Shown: positions 29,044 to 38,180, counted from the stretch's first letter. The stretch: DNA of 64,000 bases from Billgrantia endophytica (GCF_002879615.1 NZ_PNRF01000028.1:219246-283245); one strand, 5' to 3'. The notes: generated from the letters alone by a model not told the origin. Made by a program: numbers and translations.

Positions 29044-29634
29044 TTGAACGACAGGACGACGGAAGTCGAACAGCACGGCGAAGCAGGTAGCCAGGTGCTT
29101 TCCAGCCGCGTGATCGAGCTGCGCAAGAAGCGCAATCTCACCCTTGAGCAGTTGGCGGCCGCTTCGGGGGTCAGTCGTTCGATGCTCAGCCAGATCGAAC
29201 GTGGCCGCGCCAACCCCACCCTGGCGGTAACCCTGCGTATTGCCCAGGCGTTCGGGTTGAACATCGGCGAGCTCGTCGATCAACCCTGGGCGGCTTCCCG
29301 CATCGAGCTGGTGCGTAGCGACGACACCAGCCAGCTGTTCCGTGACGACCAGGAGTGCCGGATTCGCACCCTGTCCCCCCTGCACCTGGAAAAGAACGTG
29401 GAATTCTACGAAATCCGTATCGCCCCCCGGGCACGCCTGCATAGCGCGCCGCACTTCGAGGGCACCCGCGAGCTGCTGACCATTACCCAGGGCAGTGCCC
29501 GTATCCAGGCCGGAGACAATCACTGCGTACTGAACCCGGGCGATACCGCTCACTACCATGCGGACCTGGAACACACCATCGAGAACAGCGGTGACGAGGA
29601 ACTGGTGGGTTTTCTGGTCGTGACCTACCAATGA
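29044..29634 (+). CDS. XRE-family regulator with cupin domain
   Basis: 196 residues from TTG 29044; GAGGAG is well spaced and no better ATG exists nearby. Residues ~20-75 are an XRE helix-turn-helix (LTLEQLAAASGVSRSMLSQI, a near-perfect family motif). Residues ~120-190 form a cupin (GTRELLTITQGSARIQAGDN, LNPGDTAHYHADLEH). Proteins with this layout sense a small molecule through the cupin and often control neighbouring amino-acid or alcohol catabolism. Divergent placement from tdh-kbl suggests control of threonine breakdown. Confidence 0.88.
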   Translation: MNDRTTEVEQHGEAGSQVLSSRVIELRKKRNLTLEQLAAASGVSRSMLSQIERGRANPTLAVTLRIAQAFGLNIGELVDQPWAASRIELVRSDDTSQLFRDDQECRIRTLSPLHLEKNVEFYEIRIAPRARLHSAPHFEGTRELLTITQGSARIQAGDNHCVLNPGDTAHYHADLEHTIENSGDEELVGFLVVTYQ

Positions 29635-29730
29635 GTGACCGGCACGAAGCCCGGCCTGGCAGGTCTGGGTCAACCGGGGTATTCGGTCGCGGTGTCACGC
29701 GGACTTTCTTCACCCTTCGGGAGCTGACGC

Positions 29731-30477
29731 ATGACGGGCCTGGTTTACTGGCTGGACATGGCAGGCGTGATCGTCTTCGCCCTATCCGGCGTCATACTCG
29801 CCTGCCGTTCACGGATGGACCCCTTCGGCATGCTGGTGCTGGCGGCGGTGACCGGTATTGGCGGCGGCACCCTGCGCGACCTGGTGTTGGGTGTGAGGCC
29901 GGTCTTCTGGGTGGCGGACCCGACCTATCTCTGGGTGATTCTGGCCACGGTGGGGGTATCCATCGTCGGCTTTCACTACATTCACCGCCTCTCCCGGATA
30001 TTCCTGCCGGTGGCAGATGCCTTCGGCCTGGCCCTGTTCACGGTCATCGGCGCCCACAAGGCACTACAGCTCGGAACGCCCGGGGTGGTGGCGGTTCTGA
30101 TGGGGCTGTTGACAGGCGTCGCCGGCGGCATGGTGCGCGACGTGCTGGCGCGCCGAGTGCCGATGGTGCTGCGCCAGGAGGTCTACGCCACGGCATCCAT
30201 TGCCGGCGGGGTGACCTACGTCATGCTGGTAGCGCTGGGCGCGCCGGGAGCGGTGGCCATCGGCCTGGCACTATCGATGACGCTTGGCCTGCGGCTGGCT
30301 GCCATTCACTGGCGATTGTCGCTGCCGGTCTTTGCCTGGGTCGTCATTCATCCTCCGGCGTCGACCATTCCCGCCGACCCGGTAAACGATACGCCGAAAG
30401 CGGCGAAAACCAAGGCGCGGGTAAAGCTGATTCGCCAGCAACGGGGCCGCACCGGCTCGGGTGGAAGGCGTGAATGA
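29731..30477 (+). CDS. TRIC-type (UPF0126/YadS-like) membrane channel protein
   Basis: 248 residues with about seven hydrophobic helices in two similar halves: GIGGGTLRDLVLG (about residues 42-54) and GVAGGMVRDVLARR (about residues 130-143) are the paired glycine-rich motifs of the UPF0126 repeats. The family is the prokaryotic TRIC group, trimeric cation channels. The C-terminal ~45 residues are basic and cytoplasmic (RVKLIRQQRGR). GGGAGCTGACGC precedes the ATG. It overlaps the next gene by eight bases. Confidence 0.86.
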   Translation: MTGLVYWLDMAGVIVFALSGVILACRSRMDPFGMLVLAAVTGIGGGTLRDLVLGVRPVFWVADPTYLWVILATVGVSIVGFHYIHRLSRIFLPVADAFGLALFTVIGAHKALQLGTPGVVAVLMGLLTGVAGGMVRDVLARRVPMVLRQEVYATASIAGGVTYVMLVALGAPGAVAIGLALSMTLGLRLAAIHWRLSLPVFAWVVIHPPASTIPADPVNDTPKAAKTKARVKLIRQQRGRTGSGGRRE

Positions 30478-31549
30478 TCCACGCCCGCGGCAGCGCTGGC
30501 CCCACGCTTGGTTGGGGATGCTGCTGCTGTTCTCGCTGCTGGTGGGCTGTGCTGCCCTGCAGCCGGAGCTGGAGCGTGAGCGCCACCGCGAGGCGGGGCT
30601 CGCCATTCAGGCGGTTTACGATGCCGCGCTGCCGGACCTGCCACCAGCCAAGCAGCGGCACTATGCCCAGCGGCTCTATCGGATCAGTGCGGAGCCCGAC
30701 TACCTGCCGTTCAGCCACGATCACGGTCAGCGGCTGCTGAGCAAGCTCGCGGCGGATATCGAGGGGCTGGCGGAGCCGGGTCATGCGGCCGCGCGCAGCC
30801 GGGACATCATCGACGACTACCCGCTGCGGACCAGGAAGCAGCGTGCCCGGCATGCGATGCTGGAGGAGTGGGGGGAGATCGCCTTCGCTCGCCAGTTGCT
30901 CTTTCGCCTGGTCCAGGCCAACTATTATGGCCTGCTGGACTCCCCGGCACTGCATGGGCGGGAGCGTGCCTTCCGCTACCTGGCAGGCGTGGAATGGGAG
31001 CGCTTCCTGACCGACCCGCACGTGATGCGGATCTATGCCGCCCAGGTGGCCAATCAGGCGTATTTCCTGCACGACCTCGATATCATGGACCTGCGTGACG
31101 AAGTGACGACGGCCTTCCGACGGCAATATCCCGCCGAAAGCGTAGCCAGCTTGGGCCGGGACGAGTACCACAACATGCTCTACGGCATGACCCATTTCGT
31201 GATCGCCGCAAGCCGATACTATCAGCAGTGGGTAGACCCCCGGGCCTATGCCTGGATACTCGATCGCTTCGAGCAGGATATCGAGCGGATCCTGGTGGAT
31301 GCCACCGAGGATATTCAGGCCGAAGTGGCGCTGAGCTTCCTGTTGGCCGGGCAGGATGACCATGACGTCGTGATCCGGGTGCGCGATGTGCTGGTCGAGG
31401 CCATCGACCCCCGGGCGGGTATCATTCCCTCGCCGACAGGCAGTGTCGACCTGGACGGTGGCGAGCATCGCAACGTGCTGGCGATCCTGGTCCTTCGCTG
31501 GCCGGGCAGGCTCTATTCCGGCCCCGACCTGTCGACGCTGGGGTTATGA
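30470..31549 (+). CDS. Lipoprotein, DUF3541-like, unknown function
   Basis: About 359 residues from GTG 30470 (GTG 30461 is an alternative). The N-terminus is basic, then hydrophobic, and ends in a lipobox LLVGC (Cys about residue 27), so it should be a lipid-anchored envelope protein. The rest is soluble and mostly helical, with LGRDEYHNMLYGMTHFVIAA and WILDRFEQDIERILVDATED. It resembles a little-studied Vibrio/Halomonas family I recall as DUF3541; no function is known. Its last 37 bases overlap the convergent acyltransferase gene. Confidence 0.72.
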   Translation: MNDPRPRQRWPHAWLGMLLLFSLLVGCAALQPELERERHREAGLAIQAVYDAALPDLPPAKQRHYAQRLYRISAEPDYLPFSHDHGQRLLSKLAADIEGLAEPGHAAARSRDIIDDYPLRTRKQRARHAMLEEWGEIAFARQLLFRLVQANYYGLLDSPALHGRERAFRYLAGVEWERFLTDPHVMRIYAAQVANQAYFLHDLDIMDLRDEVTTAFRRQYPAESVASLGRDEYHNMLYGMTHFVIAASRYYQQWVDPRAYAWILDRFEQDIERILVDATEDIQAEVALSFLLAGQDDHDVVIRVRDVLVEAIDPRAGIIPSPTGSVDLDGGEHRNVLAILVLRWPGRLYSGPDLSTLGL

Positions 31550-32412
31550 CCATGCTCAGAGCCTGGGCCGGAGCCATGGCTTGCGTCATGACCGGGCGGC
31601 GGTATCGCATCGCTGAGAGAAAGGCGAGAGAGGGGCTTGCCAAGCTGGAGTGCCAGCTCGTCTTTGATATGCTGGTATAACGGCCTCAAGGCATCATGCA
31701 GGTCCCTCTCGGCCTGGTGCTGGTCGATATAGTAGGCCGCCCTGGGCCCACAGTAGTCGATCACCCTCCCGACTTGCCTGAAACCCAAACCCGACATTTT
31801 CAGCAATCGCGAAAACCGTGGCTCCATCATGGCAAAGACATTCTGCCTGTCGGCAAGACCGACGATGGCGGTGGCGGCGAGAAACAGGCTCAGGCCCACC
31901 AGCGGCGCATAGGGTTTGATTTCGTGGCCTGACAACTGCTGGCTATCCTGTTCATTCAAGCCGATGACGCTGTCATGGCTTCTCCTGAAAGCGGGGTGGA
32001 CGGCGAGCCTCGACACTTCGCAGATGGACGAGCGATTGAACTTCGAAGGGTGGAGCTCAGGATGGTCAAGGCTATGACCGCAGCTCCGTTCCAGGGGCAA
32101 CTGGTCGAGGGGAGCGGCGGCGTTGCCGGGTATGACGACGACCCTCAGGCAGCCGGCATCGACACCGCTTGGCGTGTGATTCAGCAGGCAGAGAATGGCA
32201 TGCCGGTCATGAATGTCGTTCTCGAAGGGCACCTCGCGATTGTCGCCGAGCGCATAATTCAGCTCCTGCCTGAATACCTTGTGCCTCAGGGAGTAGGCCC
32301 TGTAACGGCTGGCCTTGTCACTGGCGATCTTGAACGTGAACTGCTCCGCAAATTCCCGGAGCCGGATGTCTGCCTGTAACGTCTGTTCCTTCTGCGCCGT
32401 GTTTTTTTTCAT
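31513..32412 (-). CDS. PEP-CTERM/exosortase-system-type acyltransferase (autoinducer-synthase-like)
   Basis: 299 residues with GGTGAGGAC before the ATG. The fold is that of LuxI-like/FeeM-like N-acyltransferases: YRAYSLRHKVFRQELNY (about residues 37-53), EVSRLAVHPAFRR (about residues 132-144), LGLSLFLAATAIV-type core (PLVGLSLFLAATAIVGL), VFAMMEPRFSRLLKMSGLGF and RAAYYI. This matches the family named for its link to PEP-CTERM/exosortase systems. The C-terminal ~30 residues are low in structure and overlap the neighbouring lipoprotein gene. It is the last gene of a four-gene minus-strand run. The acyl donor and product are unknown. Confidence 0.82.
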   Translation of the reverse strand: MKKNTAQKEQTLQADIRLREFAEQFTFKIASDKASRYRAYSLRHKVFRQELNYALGDNREVPFENDIHDRHAILCLLNHTPSGVDAGCLRVVVIPGNAAAPLDQLPLERSCGHSLDHPELHPSKFNRSSICEVSRLAVHPAFRRSHDSVIGLNEQDSQQLSGHEIKPYAPLVGLSLFLAATAIVGLADRQNVFAMMEPRFSRLLKMSGLGFRQVGRVIDYCGPRAAYYIDQHQAERDLHDALRPLYQHIKDELALQLGKPLSRLSLSDAIPPPGHDASHGSGPGSEHGHNPSVDRSGPE

Positions 32413-32456
32413 GTCCTCACCGGCTTCCTTACCGTCTGGATGGATCGGGTGGCTTG

Positions 32457-35282
32457 TCAGTTGCTATTGAAGGTTTCGGGTATCACGTCCGTCAGTAGCT
32501 CCGGGAGGCCGAGGTGGAAGCCTTGGCCGTAGGTAATGCCGTAGGTTTCCAGGAGCGGTATCAGGTCCTCCTGGTCGACGAATTCGGCGATGGCCTGCTT
32601 GCCGAAACCGGCGGCGATATCGGCGATGGCCCTGACGATGACCCGGCTATCGGGGTTGGTCAGCAGGCTCCGAATGAAGGCGCCATCGATCTTGATGTAA
32701 TCGACCGGAAGTTCACCCAGGTAGTGGAAGCTGCTGAACCCGATGCCGAAGTCATCGAGGGCCGTGCGGCACCCCAGGTCGCGGATCGCCTGCAGCACGC
32801 CACGTGCAGTGGAAAAGTCCGTTACCGCCGCCGTTTCGGTAATCTCGAGAATGAGGTAGTTCGGATCGGCCCCGGAAGCGGCCAGTTCATCGATCAGGAA
32901 CTGCTTGAGCCCGTCGTCATGCAGGGATTGTCCCGACAGGTTGACCGCCAGGCTGATTCCCTTGTCCTGGACGTGCTTGAGTGCCCGGAGACTGTGCCGT
33001 AGCACCCAGCGGTCGAGCTGTAGAATCTGACCGCTGCGCTCCGCGATGGGAATGAAGTGCATGGGGGCGATCAAGGCTCCCCTGGGCCCACGCATGCGCA
33101 GCAGTATCTCGTAGTGCCGAACGTCCCTGTCGTTCAGCCTGACGATCGGCTGTGCCATCAGCTCGAAGCCATCCTCCTCGATCGCCTGGCGTATCCGCTC
33201 CACCCAGTAGACCCGCTCCTGAAGCTCATCCTTGGCGCTTTCGACAGTCGAAAGCAGATGCCAGCGCTGTGCACCGCTCTCCTTCGCCTTGTACATGGCG
33301 AGATCGGCACTGGCCATCAGGTCTGCGGCGTTATTGCCATGGTCCGGGAAGAGAGCGATCCCCAGGCTGGCGGCGGCCCGATGCCGCTGGCCGCCGGCAT
33401 CCAGGCCGGTGCTCTCCAGGAGCGGGGTTATCTGCTTGGCGACGCAGATGGCCTGCCTGGCGTCGGCGCCATCCAGCAGCAGCGCGAACTCGTCGCCACC
33501 AAGCCGGGCAATCACGCCACGGTGGCCAAACTCCTGGAACAGCGTGTCGGCAACCATGCGGAGCAGGCGATCCCCGGTATGGTGACCGCTGAGTTCGTTG
33601 ACGTCCTTGAACTGATCGAGATCCAGCAACAATACCGCCCCACTTCGACCGCGCTGCATCACGCTGCCCAGCGCTTCGTGGAAGTAGCGCCGATTGTAGA
33701 GTTCGGTAAGCGGATCGCGCTCTGCCAGCCAGGTCAGGCGCGCTTCGGCTATCTTTCGTTCGGTGATGTCGAGCCCTACCGAAATCCGGCTGGTATTGCC
33801 ATCGGAGTGTGGTGGCAGGGGCGCGTGATACCAGGCAATGGTCCGCTGCCGGCCATCCGCCGTGAGCAGGTTGCGCTCTTCCTGCAGCGAACTGTCGGCA
33901 AGGCCGGTAACAAGGCGCGTGGCAAAGACGTCATCGAAGAGACGGCCAAGCAGTTTCTCTTCCTGGGTGGCCATTACCGAGAGGGCATAATCGTTGACCA
34001 GGCCGATTCGGCCATGCTCGTCCTGGGTCACGATGAAGACCCGCGCCGTATCCAGCAGGCTACCGACGAAATCCCGTTCCCGTGCCAGTTCCTGCAGGCG
34101 CTCGGCAAGTTGGTCGGCCTGGGTGTTGACCTCCTGTTCCAGGGCTTCCAGCTGTTGGGAGAGTTCCAGTGTGGTGCCTTCCAGGACATCGATCTCGTCA
34201 GGGAGGCGTCGCTTGGGTCTGGGTATGGTGCTGCGGACGTTGGCGAAGCCGCCATGGGCGAGGATCGGGAGCACCCCTGCCAGCCGCTGAAGCCGGGCCA
34301 TGGGCCTCAACAGGATGGCCAGCAAGAGCAGTTCGGCAGCCAGCCAGCCGACGATCCCGGCAATGAGCAGGGTGCGGGTGTCGTGGTTGATGGCCTTGAT
34401 CTGAGGCGTGATGTCGGAAGCCAGAAGGAAATAACCCGCGCTACGCCTCTCCTCGTCTGTTTCGACATGCACCGCCGAGAGCTCGATGTCCCGGCCATCA
34501 TGATGAAGCCGCAAGGGGGAGCGCAGCAGGTCGTTGAGGGTGATTCTTTCGGAGCCTGCCTGAAGAAGAGAGAAATAGGCCTCCTGATGGGTCATGGCGG
34601 CCAGATGGCCGTTCCAGCTTTCCACATGGCGCTCTGGTAGAGCCTCCGGCACCGTGCCGGTGATCATCAGGGCGACATCGCTGCCAGACACCTGGTGGAT
34701 CTGGCGTGTCACGTCGGCCAGGGAACGAGAGAGCATGACCATGCCGACACTCTCGCCGGCGACCAGTATGGGCACCACCGCGTATTGGCGACAGTCGGTG
34801 GAGCAACGCAGTGCGGACAAGGGAAACTCGGTTTCCATCACCTGGTGGGCCCATTTCTGGATCGGCCACTCATTGTCGCTCTGCCCCTGCCCCCATTCGG
34901 CCAACTGCTGCCCTTGGGCGTTGAACACGAGGATTTCGTCAATCCCGGCGTCGAGCTGTAGCGTAGGCCATTGTGAGGAAAGTGAGTGGATCAATTCCTC
35001 CCCTGTTCCCGTTTCCAGCGCCGGGCCGAGTTCGGGCGAGGCTGCCGCCAGGGCCGCCAACTGTTGCAGGCTGTTTTCGGAACGTTGCAGGGCGAGCTGG
35101 ATTTCCCGGAACTGGCGGTCGTTATATTCCGCTCGGCTTTCTTCGAACTGACGTGTCAGGTTGGCGTGACCGAGCCAGGTGAACAGCACTACCAGCGCCA
35201 GCAGCAGCAGGCTGCTGAGCGCGAGAACTCGCCAGGTGAGGCTGAGGCGATGGCGGGTACCATGGGCTTTCGAAGCGCTCAT
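32457..35282 (-). CDS. Membrane sensor with PAS, GGDEF and EAL domains
   Basis: 941 residues. Helix 1 is at about 17-38 and helix 2 at about 303-326, and between them lies a ~265-residue periplasmic sensor that looks Cache-like and contains a close Cys pair (CSTDC, about 159-163). After a coiled linker, a PAS domain spans about 405-505, GGDEF about 515-685 with an intact RLGGDEFALLL (595-599), and EAL about 700-935. The EAL signature reads EILLRM, with Glu kept; NLS, EITETAA, DDFGIGFSSF and KIDGAFI are intact, and AEGVE is AEFVD. Both cyclase and phosphodiesterase activity are plausible. It lies 45 bases after the porin and 44 before the acyltransferase. Confidence 0.9.
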   Translation of the reverse strand: MSASKAHGTRHRLSLTWRVLALSSLLLLALVVLFTWLGHANLTRQFEESRAEYNDRQFREIQLALQRSENSLQQLAALAAASPELGPALETGTGEELIHSLSSQWPTLQLDAGIDEILVFNAQGQQLAEWGQGQSDNEWPIQKWAHQVMETEFPLSALRCSTDCRQYAVVPILVAGESVGMVMLSRSLADVTRQIHQVSGSDVALMITGTVPEALPERHVESWNGHLAAMTHQEAYFSLLQAGSERITLNDLLRSPLRLHHDGRDIELSAVHVETDEERRSAGYFLLASDITPQIKAINHDTRTLLIAGIVGWLAAELLLLAILLRPMARLQRLAGVLPILAHGGFANVRSTIPRPKRRLPDEIDVLEGTTLELSQQLEALEQEVNTQADQLAERLQELARERDFVGSLLDTARVFIVTQDEHGRIGLVNDYALSVMATQEEKLLGRLFDDVFATRLVTGLADSSLQEERNLLTADGRQRTIAWYHAPLPPHSDGNTSRISVGLDITERKIAEARLTWLAERDPLTELYNRRYFHEALGSVMQRGRSGAVLLLDLDQFKDVNELSGHHTGDRLLRMVADTLFQEFGHRGVIARLGGDEFALLLDGADARQAICVAKQITPLLESTGLDAGGQRHRAAASLGIALFPDHGNNAADLMASADLAMYKAKESGAQRWHLLSTVESAKDELQERVYWVERIRQAIEEDGFELMAQPIVRLNDRDVRHYEILLRMRGPRGALIAPMHFIPIAERSGQILQLDRWVLRHSLRALKHVQDKGISLAVNLSGQSLHDDGLKQFLIDELAASGADPNYLILEITETAAVTDFSTARGVLQAIRDLGCRTALDDFGIGFSSFHYLGELPVDYIKIDGAFIRSLLTNPDSRVIVRAIADIAAGFGKQAIAEFVDQEDLIPLLETYGITYGQGFHLGLPELLTDVIPETFNSN

Positions 35283-35327
35283 TCAAGCTTTCCCGGGCCG
35301 GTGGATGGGAGACTGGACGATGGCTTG

Positions 35328-36527
35328 TCAGAAGCGAAGCGATAGCTGGAACAGCAGCATGTTCCAGTGGCGACGGGTTTCCGTCACGTCGGGATTATCC
35401 TGTAGCGGCAGCCAGCCGGTGCCGTCGATATGGTGGTATTCGGCAGCCAACAGCAGCCTGGGGTTCACATGCCACTGCAGGCCGAGGGTGATGTCCTCGG
35501 CGTAGCGTGAGTGTGCCGGGCCGAGGCCGCTGGCTTCGTAGGCGCTGCCCGAGCGGTCGCTGCGGTCACTGATCAGGCTGTCGTAGCGTATCAGCCACTG
35601 CCAGTTGTCGTGGAAGCGGCGGGTGTACTGCAGGTACCAGCTCTCGCCGGTGGTGTCGGCATCGCGAATCAGGCCGGAACCCGACGTCGACAGTTTGCGC
35701 AGGGCGAATTCACCGGTCAGAGCCCAGTTCTCCATATCGTACTGGAGAGAAAGAATCCACGGCTGGAAGTTGAGCTCACCCTCGCTGGGGCCGAGTTCCA
35801 GGTCCAGATTGACGTCGGCTACGCTGACGGCTGCGGTAAAACGCCCGTTGCCATGTTCATAGAGGAGTTGACCGATCGACGAGGTGCTGCCGCTGGCGCT
35901 CGAGCTCGAGCCCGGTGGGAAAAGCTGGTTGCCCAGGTCACGGGTTGTCGGCGTCCCGACACCGGCTTTCAGGCGCAGTGTGCCACTATCCAGGCGCTCT
36001 TCGGCATAGACGCTGGCGCCGTCGGCCGATAGCCCGAGCGATCGGGTACGGTCGAAGTAAATGGACTGGGGAAGCAGTATGCTGGGGCGCGTGAACGCTA
36101 CGTCGCGGGTCTGGTTATAGAAGCCGAAGGGGTTCTTGAACCGACCGGCCTGTATGCCAAGGGTGCGCTGCTGGTTGGAGAGCAACTGGTAGTCGATGAT
36201 ACCGTAATCCAGTACCGGTCTGGCATCGTCGCCATCCCCGCCGGCGCGGCGACCGAGAACCTGGGCTGCGATCAAGACATCCTGATGGGGGCGAAGGGAG
36301 GCGTTTGCCCCGATCTCGGTGAACTTGAGGCTGCCAGCGCCACTACTGCTAGGGCCGAAGAAATCATTGTGATCGGTGATGACCAGAGCCTGGCTGAGAA
36401 AGCCATGGATCTGCAGGGTATCCAGGATGCTCTCCGCCATCGCGGGTGTTGCCACCCCGAAAAGCAGGGCGGCCAGCAGCGGCCGGGGGCTCCAGCTACT
36501 CCATCGTAATGACTTGGATTCGCTCAT
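35328..36527 (-). CDS. Outer-membrane porin
   Basis: 399 residues from ATG 36527, with GGGAG seven bases before; the frame is open 71 codons further, but that part is antiparallel shadow of the previous gene. A signal peptide of about 31 residues ends TPAMA. The mature part has alternating amphipathic strands, many aromatic residues and a C-terminal Phe (LFQLSLRF), the signal for outer-membrane insertion. It lacks close identity to OprO/OprP that I can see. It overlaps the PstS-like gene by 32 bases, so translation of the two is probably coupled. Confidence 0.85.
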   Translation of the reverse strand: MSESKSLRWSSWSPRPLLAALLFGVATPAMAESILDTLQIHGFLSQALVITDHNDFFGPSSSGAGSLKFTEIGANASLRPHQDVLIAAQVLGRRAGGDGDDARPVLDYGIIDYQLLSNQQRTLGIQAGRFKNPFGFYNQTRDVAFTRPSILLPQSIYFDRTRSLGLSADGASVYAEERLDSGTLRLKAGVGTPTTRDLGNQLFPPGSSSSASGSTSSIGQLLYEHGNGRFTAAVSVADVNLDLELGPSEGELNFQPWILSLQYDMENWALTGEFALRKLSTSGSGLIRDADTTGESWYLQYTRRFHDNWQWLIRYDSLISDRSDRSGSAYEASGLGPAHSRYAEDITLGLQWHVNPRLLLAAEYHHIDGTGWLPLQDNPDVTETRRHWNMLLFQLSLRF

Positions 36528-36930
36528 CCAGATACTCCCTTTCCAGATACCCAAGGGCGCCGGGCGTGGTCGCGATGCGTTCCAGCATTTCGGACTGACT
36601 GTTGACGCGATTGGGTGCCTGGCCGGTGCCCGAAAAAACCATGCGATCCCAGGCCAGCTGAAGCTGGTGGGGGTAGACGACGAGTTGTTCCTTCGTGAAG
36701 CGCGCATGAACAGGATGATCATTGGGTAGCACGTAGACACGCACGGCTTGTCCGTCCGGCCAGGTGCGTTGGCGCATGGCGAAGATGGCTCGCGTGGTAT
36801 CGCGGGTCAACGTGTGTGTGTCGACGCCGGAGTGTGCGATCAGCGCCAGTTTCTGCTCGTTGGCACTGATCGTCACCGATGACGACAGCAACACCAGTGT
36901 CAGGAGCAAGACGCGCATCAATCCGGCCAC
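36496..36930 (-). CDS. Small PstS-like periplasmic protein
   Basis: 144 residues from GTG 36930 (GGAAGG before it); ATG 36918 is possible. A signal peptide (MRVLLLTLVLLSSSVTISA) precedes a short domain with LTRDTTRAIFAMRQRTWPDG and a C-terminal TTPGALGYLERE. This is the small form of the phosphate-binding PBP fold (PstS-like), half the size of true PstS. Such proteins are often encoded beside a porin and a GGDEF/EAL sensor, as here, where they may deliver a ligand signal; the ligand is unknown. Confidence 0.78.
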   Translation of the reverse strand: MAGLMRVLLLTLVLLSSSVTISANEQKLALIAHSGVDTHTLTRDTTRAIFAMRQRTWPDGQAVRVYVLPNDHPVHARFTKEQLVVYPHQLQLAWDRMVFSGTGQAPNRVNSQSEMLERIATTPGALGYLEREYLDERIQVITME

Positions 36931-37451
36931 ACGACACCTTCCCGAATGCCGAGATTACATGGCGTAGCGGCAGGCAGACGAGTTGCCGGCCTCTTCCGGG
37001 CAGGCAGTGTCACGGCTTCGGTGCCTGGCCATCGACATCCGATGGTTGGCCAGGACGTCAAAAGCGTCTCGATAGCGAATTCCCCCGATCCCCATAAACC
37101 TTGGCATGGAGAGGTCACGACAAGGTCAAGCTTCCTGCATTGTTATCGATAGTGCTGAAATAGCGCTTTGTCTGCACAATATACGCTGAGAGCGGACCTG
37201 ACGAGAAGGTACCCGCATCAAGGCCCATCAACGTAGGCAGAGCCAATGCGTCATAATAGCGTTTCTTCAATACGTTACTATTGCCGGGCCGGCTCGGTGG
37301 CGCTGCTTTCCACCATCGACCCGGTCAGGTCCATTTTCCCGCCCTTGCTGTCCTTTCTCCCATCGTCATGACCTTTGTGGCTTCGTCTCGGTAGAAAATA
37401 TGGCATCATCGGCATTTTGTGGCACATCACCCAGGGCAGGCCAGACCACGC
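36931..37451. other. 521-base intergenic region, probably two divergent promoters
   Basis: No reading frame here has a good start and protein-like composition. It separates the leftward PstS-like operon from the rightward DUF3581 gene, so both promoters should lie in it. AT-richer patches occur around 37140-37190 and 37380-37420; TTGTGG near 37375 followed by ATATGG after 17 bases is a weak promoter candidate for DUF3581. No repeat or known RNA motif was recognised. Confidence 0.5.
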
Positions 37452-38168
37452 ATGTTTCTCGACTCCTACCATACGCAGATGGGCTCGCGCATTTCCATTA
37501 CATCGCAGCAGGCCAGTGACTTTGCCAAGTGTGTCGCCGGCGACTTCAACCCGATTCACGATGCGGGAGCTCGACGCTTCTGCGTACCGGGGGACCTGCT
37601 GTTTGCACTGGTACTGAGTCGCTTCGGGCTTTCCCGACACATGGATTTCCACTTCCGCAGCATGGTCGGTGACAGTACGGCGCTCTGCTTGCAGGAGCAC
37701 CATAACGGCCAGCTCGCTGTCAGTGACGAAGGGGGGAAACGGTACCTGGACGTGACTCGACGCGGGGAAGTGACCACCGACGAGGCGGCGGTCGAGGCGT
37801 TTACCCGTTGTTACGTCGCTTTCTCGGGCAGGAACTTTCCGCATGTGCTCAAGCCGCTGTTGGAAGAGCAGGGGGTCATGTTCAACCCGCGCCGTCCGCT
37901 GGTGATCTACGACAGCATGGGATTCACGCTCGAGCGCCTGGACCTGAGCCGGCCTTCGCTGGAGCTGGTGGACTCGAGCCTGGAGGTCAACGGCAAGCGC
38001 GGCGATGTGCGACTCAAGTTCCGTATTACCGATAACGGCAACGAGGTCGGCAGTGGCGCGAAGAAACTGGTCGTCAGTGGACTGTGCGATTATGACGCCG
38101 AGGCCATGAGTGAGATCGTCGCCGAATTCTACCGTCTCAAGGCGGCCTACGAAGCCGGCGGCCGATAG
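37452..38168 (+). CDS. DUF3581-family protein
   Basis: 238 residues from ATG 37452; the frame is open 11 codons upstream without a better start. The N-terminal half has a hot-dog-like pattern with SQQASDFAKCVAGDFNPIHD (about residues 18-37), reminiscent of MaoC-type dehydratases, and the rest reads RPLVIYDSMGFTLERLDL. The whole fits the DUF3581 family of gammaproteobacteria. A function in acyl or hydroxyacyl binding can be guessed from the fold hint only. It is convergent with the UspA gene. Confidence 0.8.
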   Translation: MFLDSYHTQMGSRISITSQQASDFAKCVAGDFNPIHDAGARRFCVPGDLLFALVLSRFGLSRHMDFHFRSMVGDSTALCLQEHHNGQLAVSDEGGKRYLDVTRRGEVTTDEAAVEAFTRCYVAFSGRNFPHVLKPLLEEQGVMFNPRRPLVIYDSMGFTLERLDLSRPSLELVDSSLEVNGKRGDVRLKFRITDNGNEVGSGAKKLVVSGLCDYDAEAMSEIVAEFYRLKAAYEAGGR

Positions 38169-38180
38169 CCGCCAGCGGAC

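Noticed and set aside
33057..34640. 527-codon plus-strand frame opposite the GGDEF/EAL gene
   Set aside because: The minus-strand gene carries intact GGDEF and EAL motifs; the plus frame has only shadow composition.
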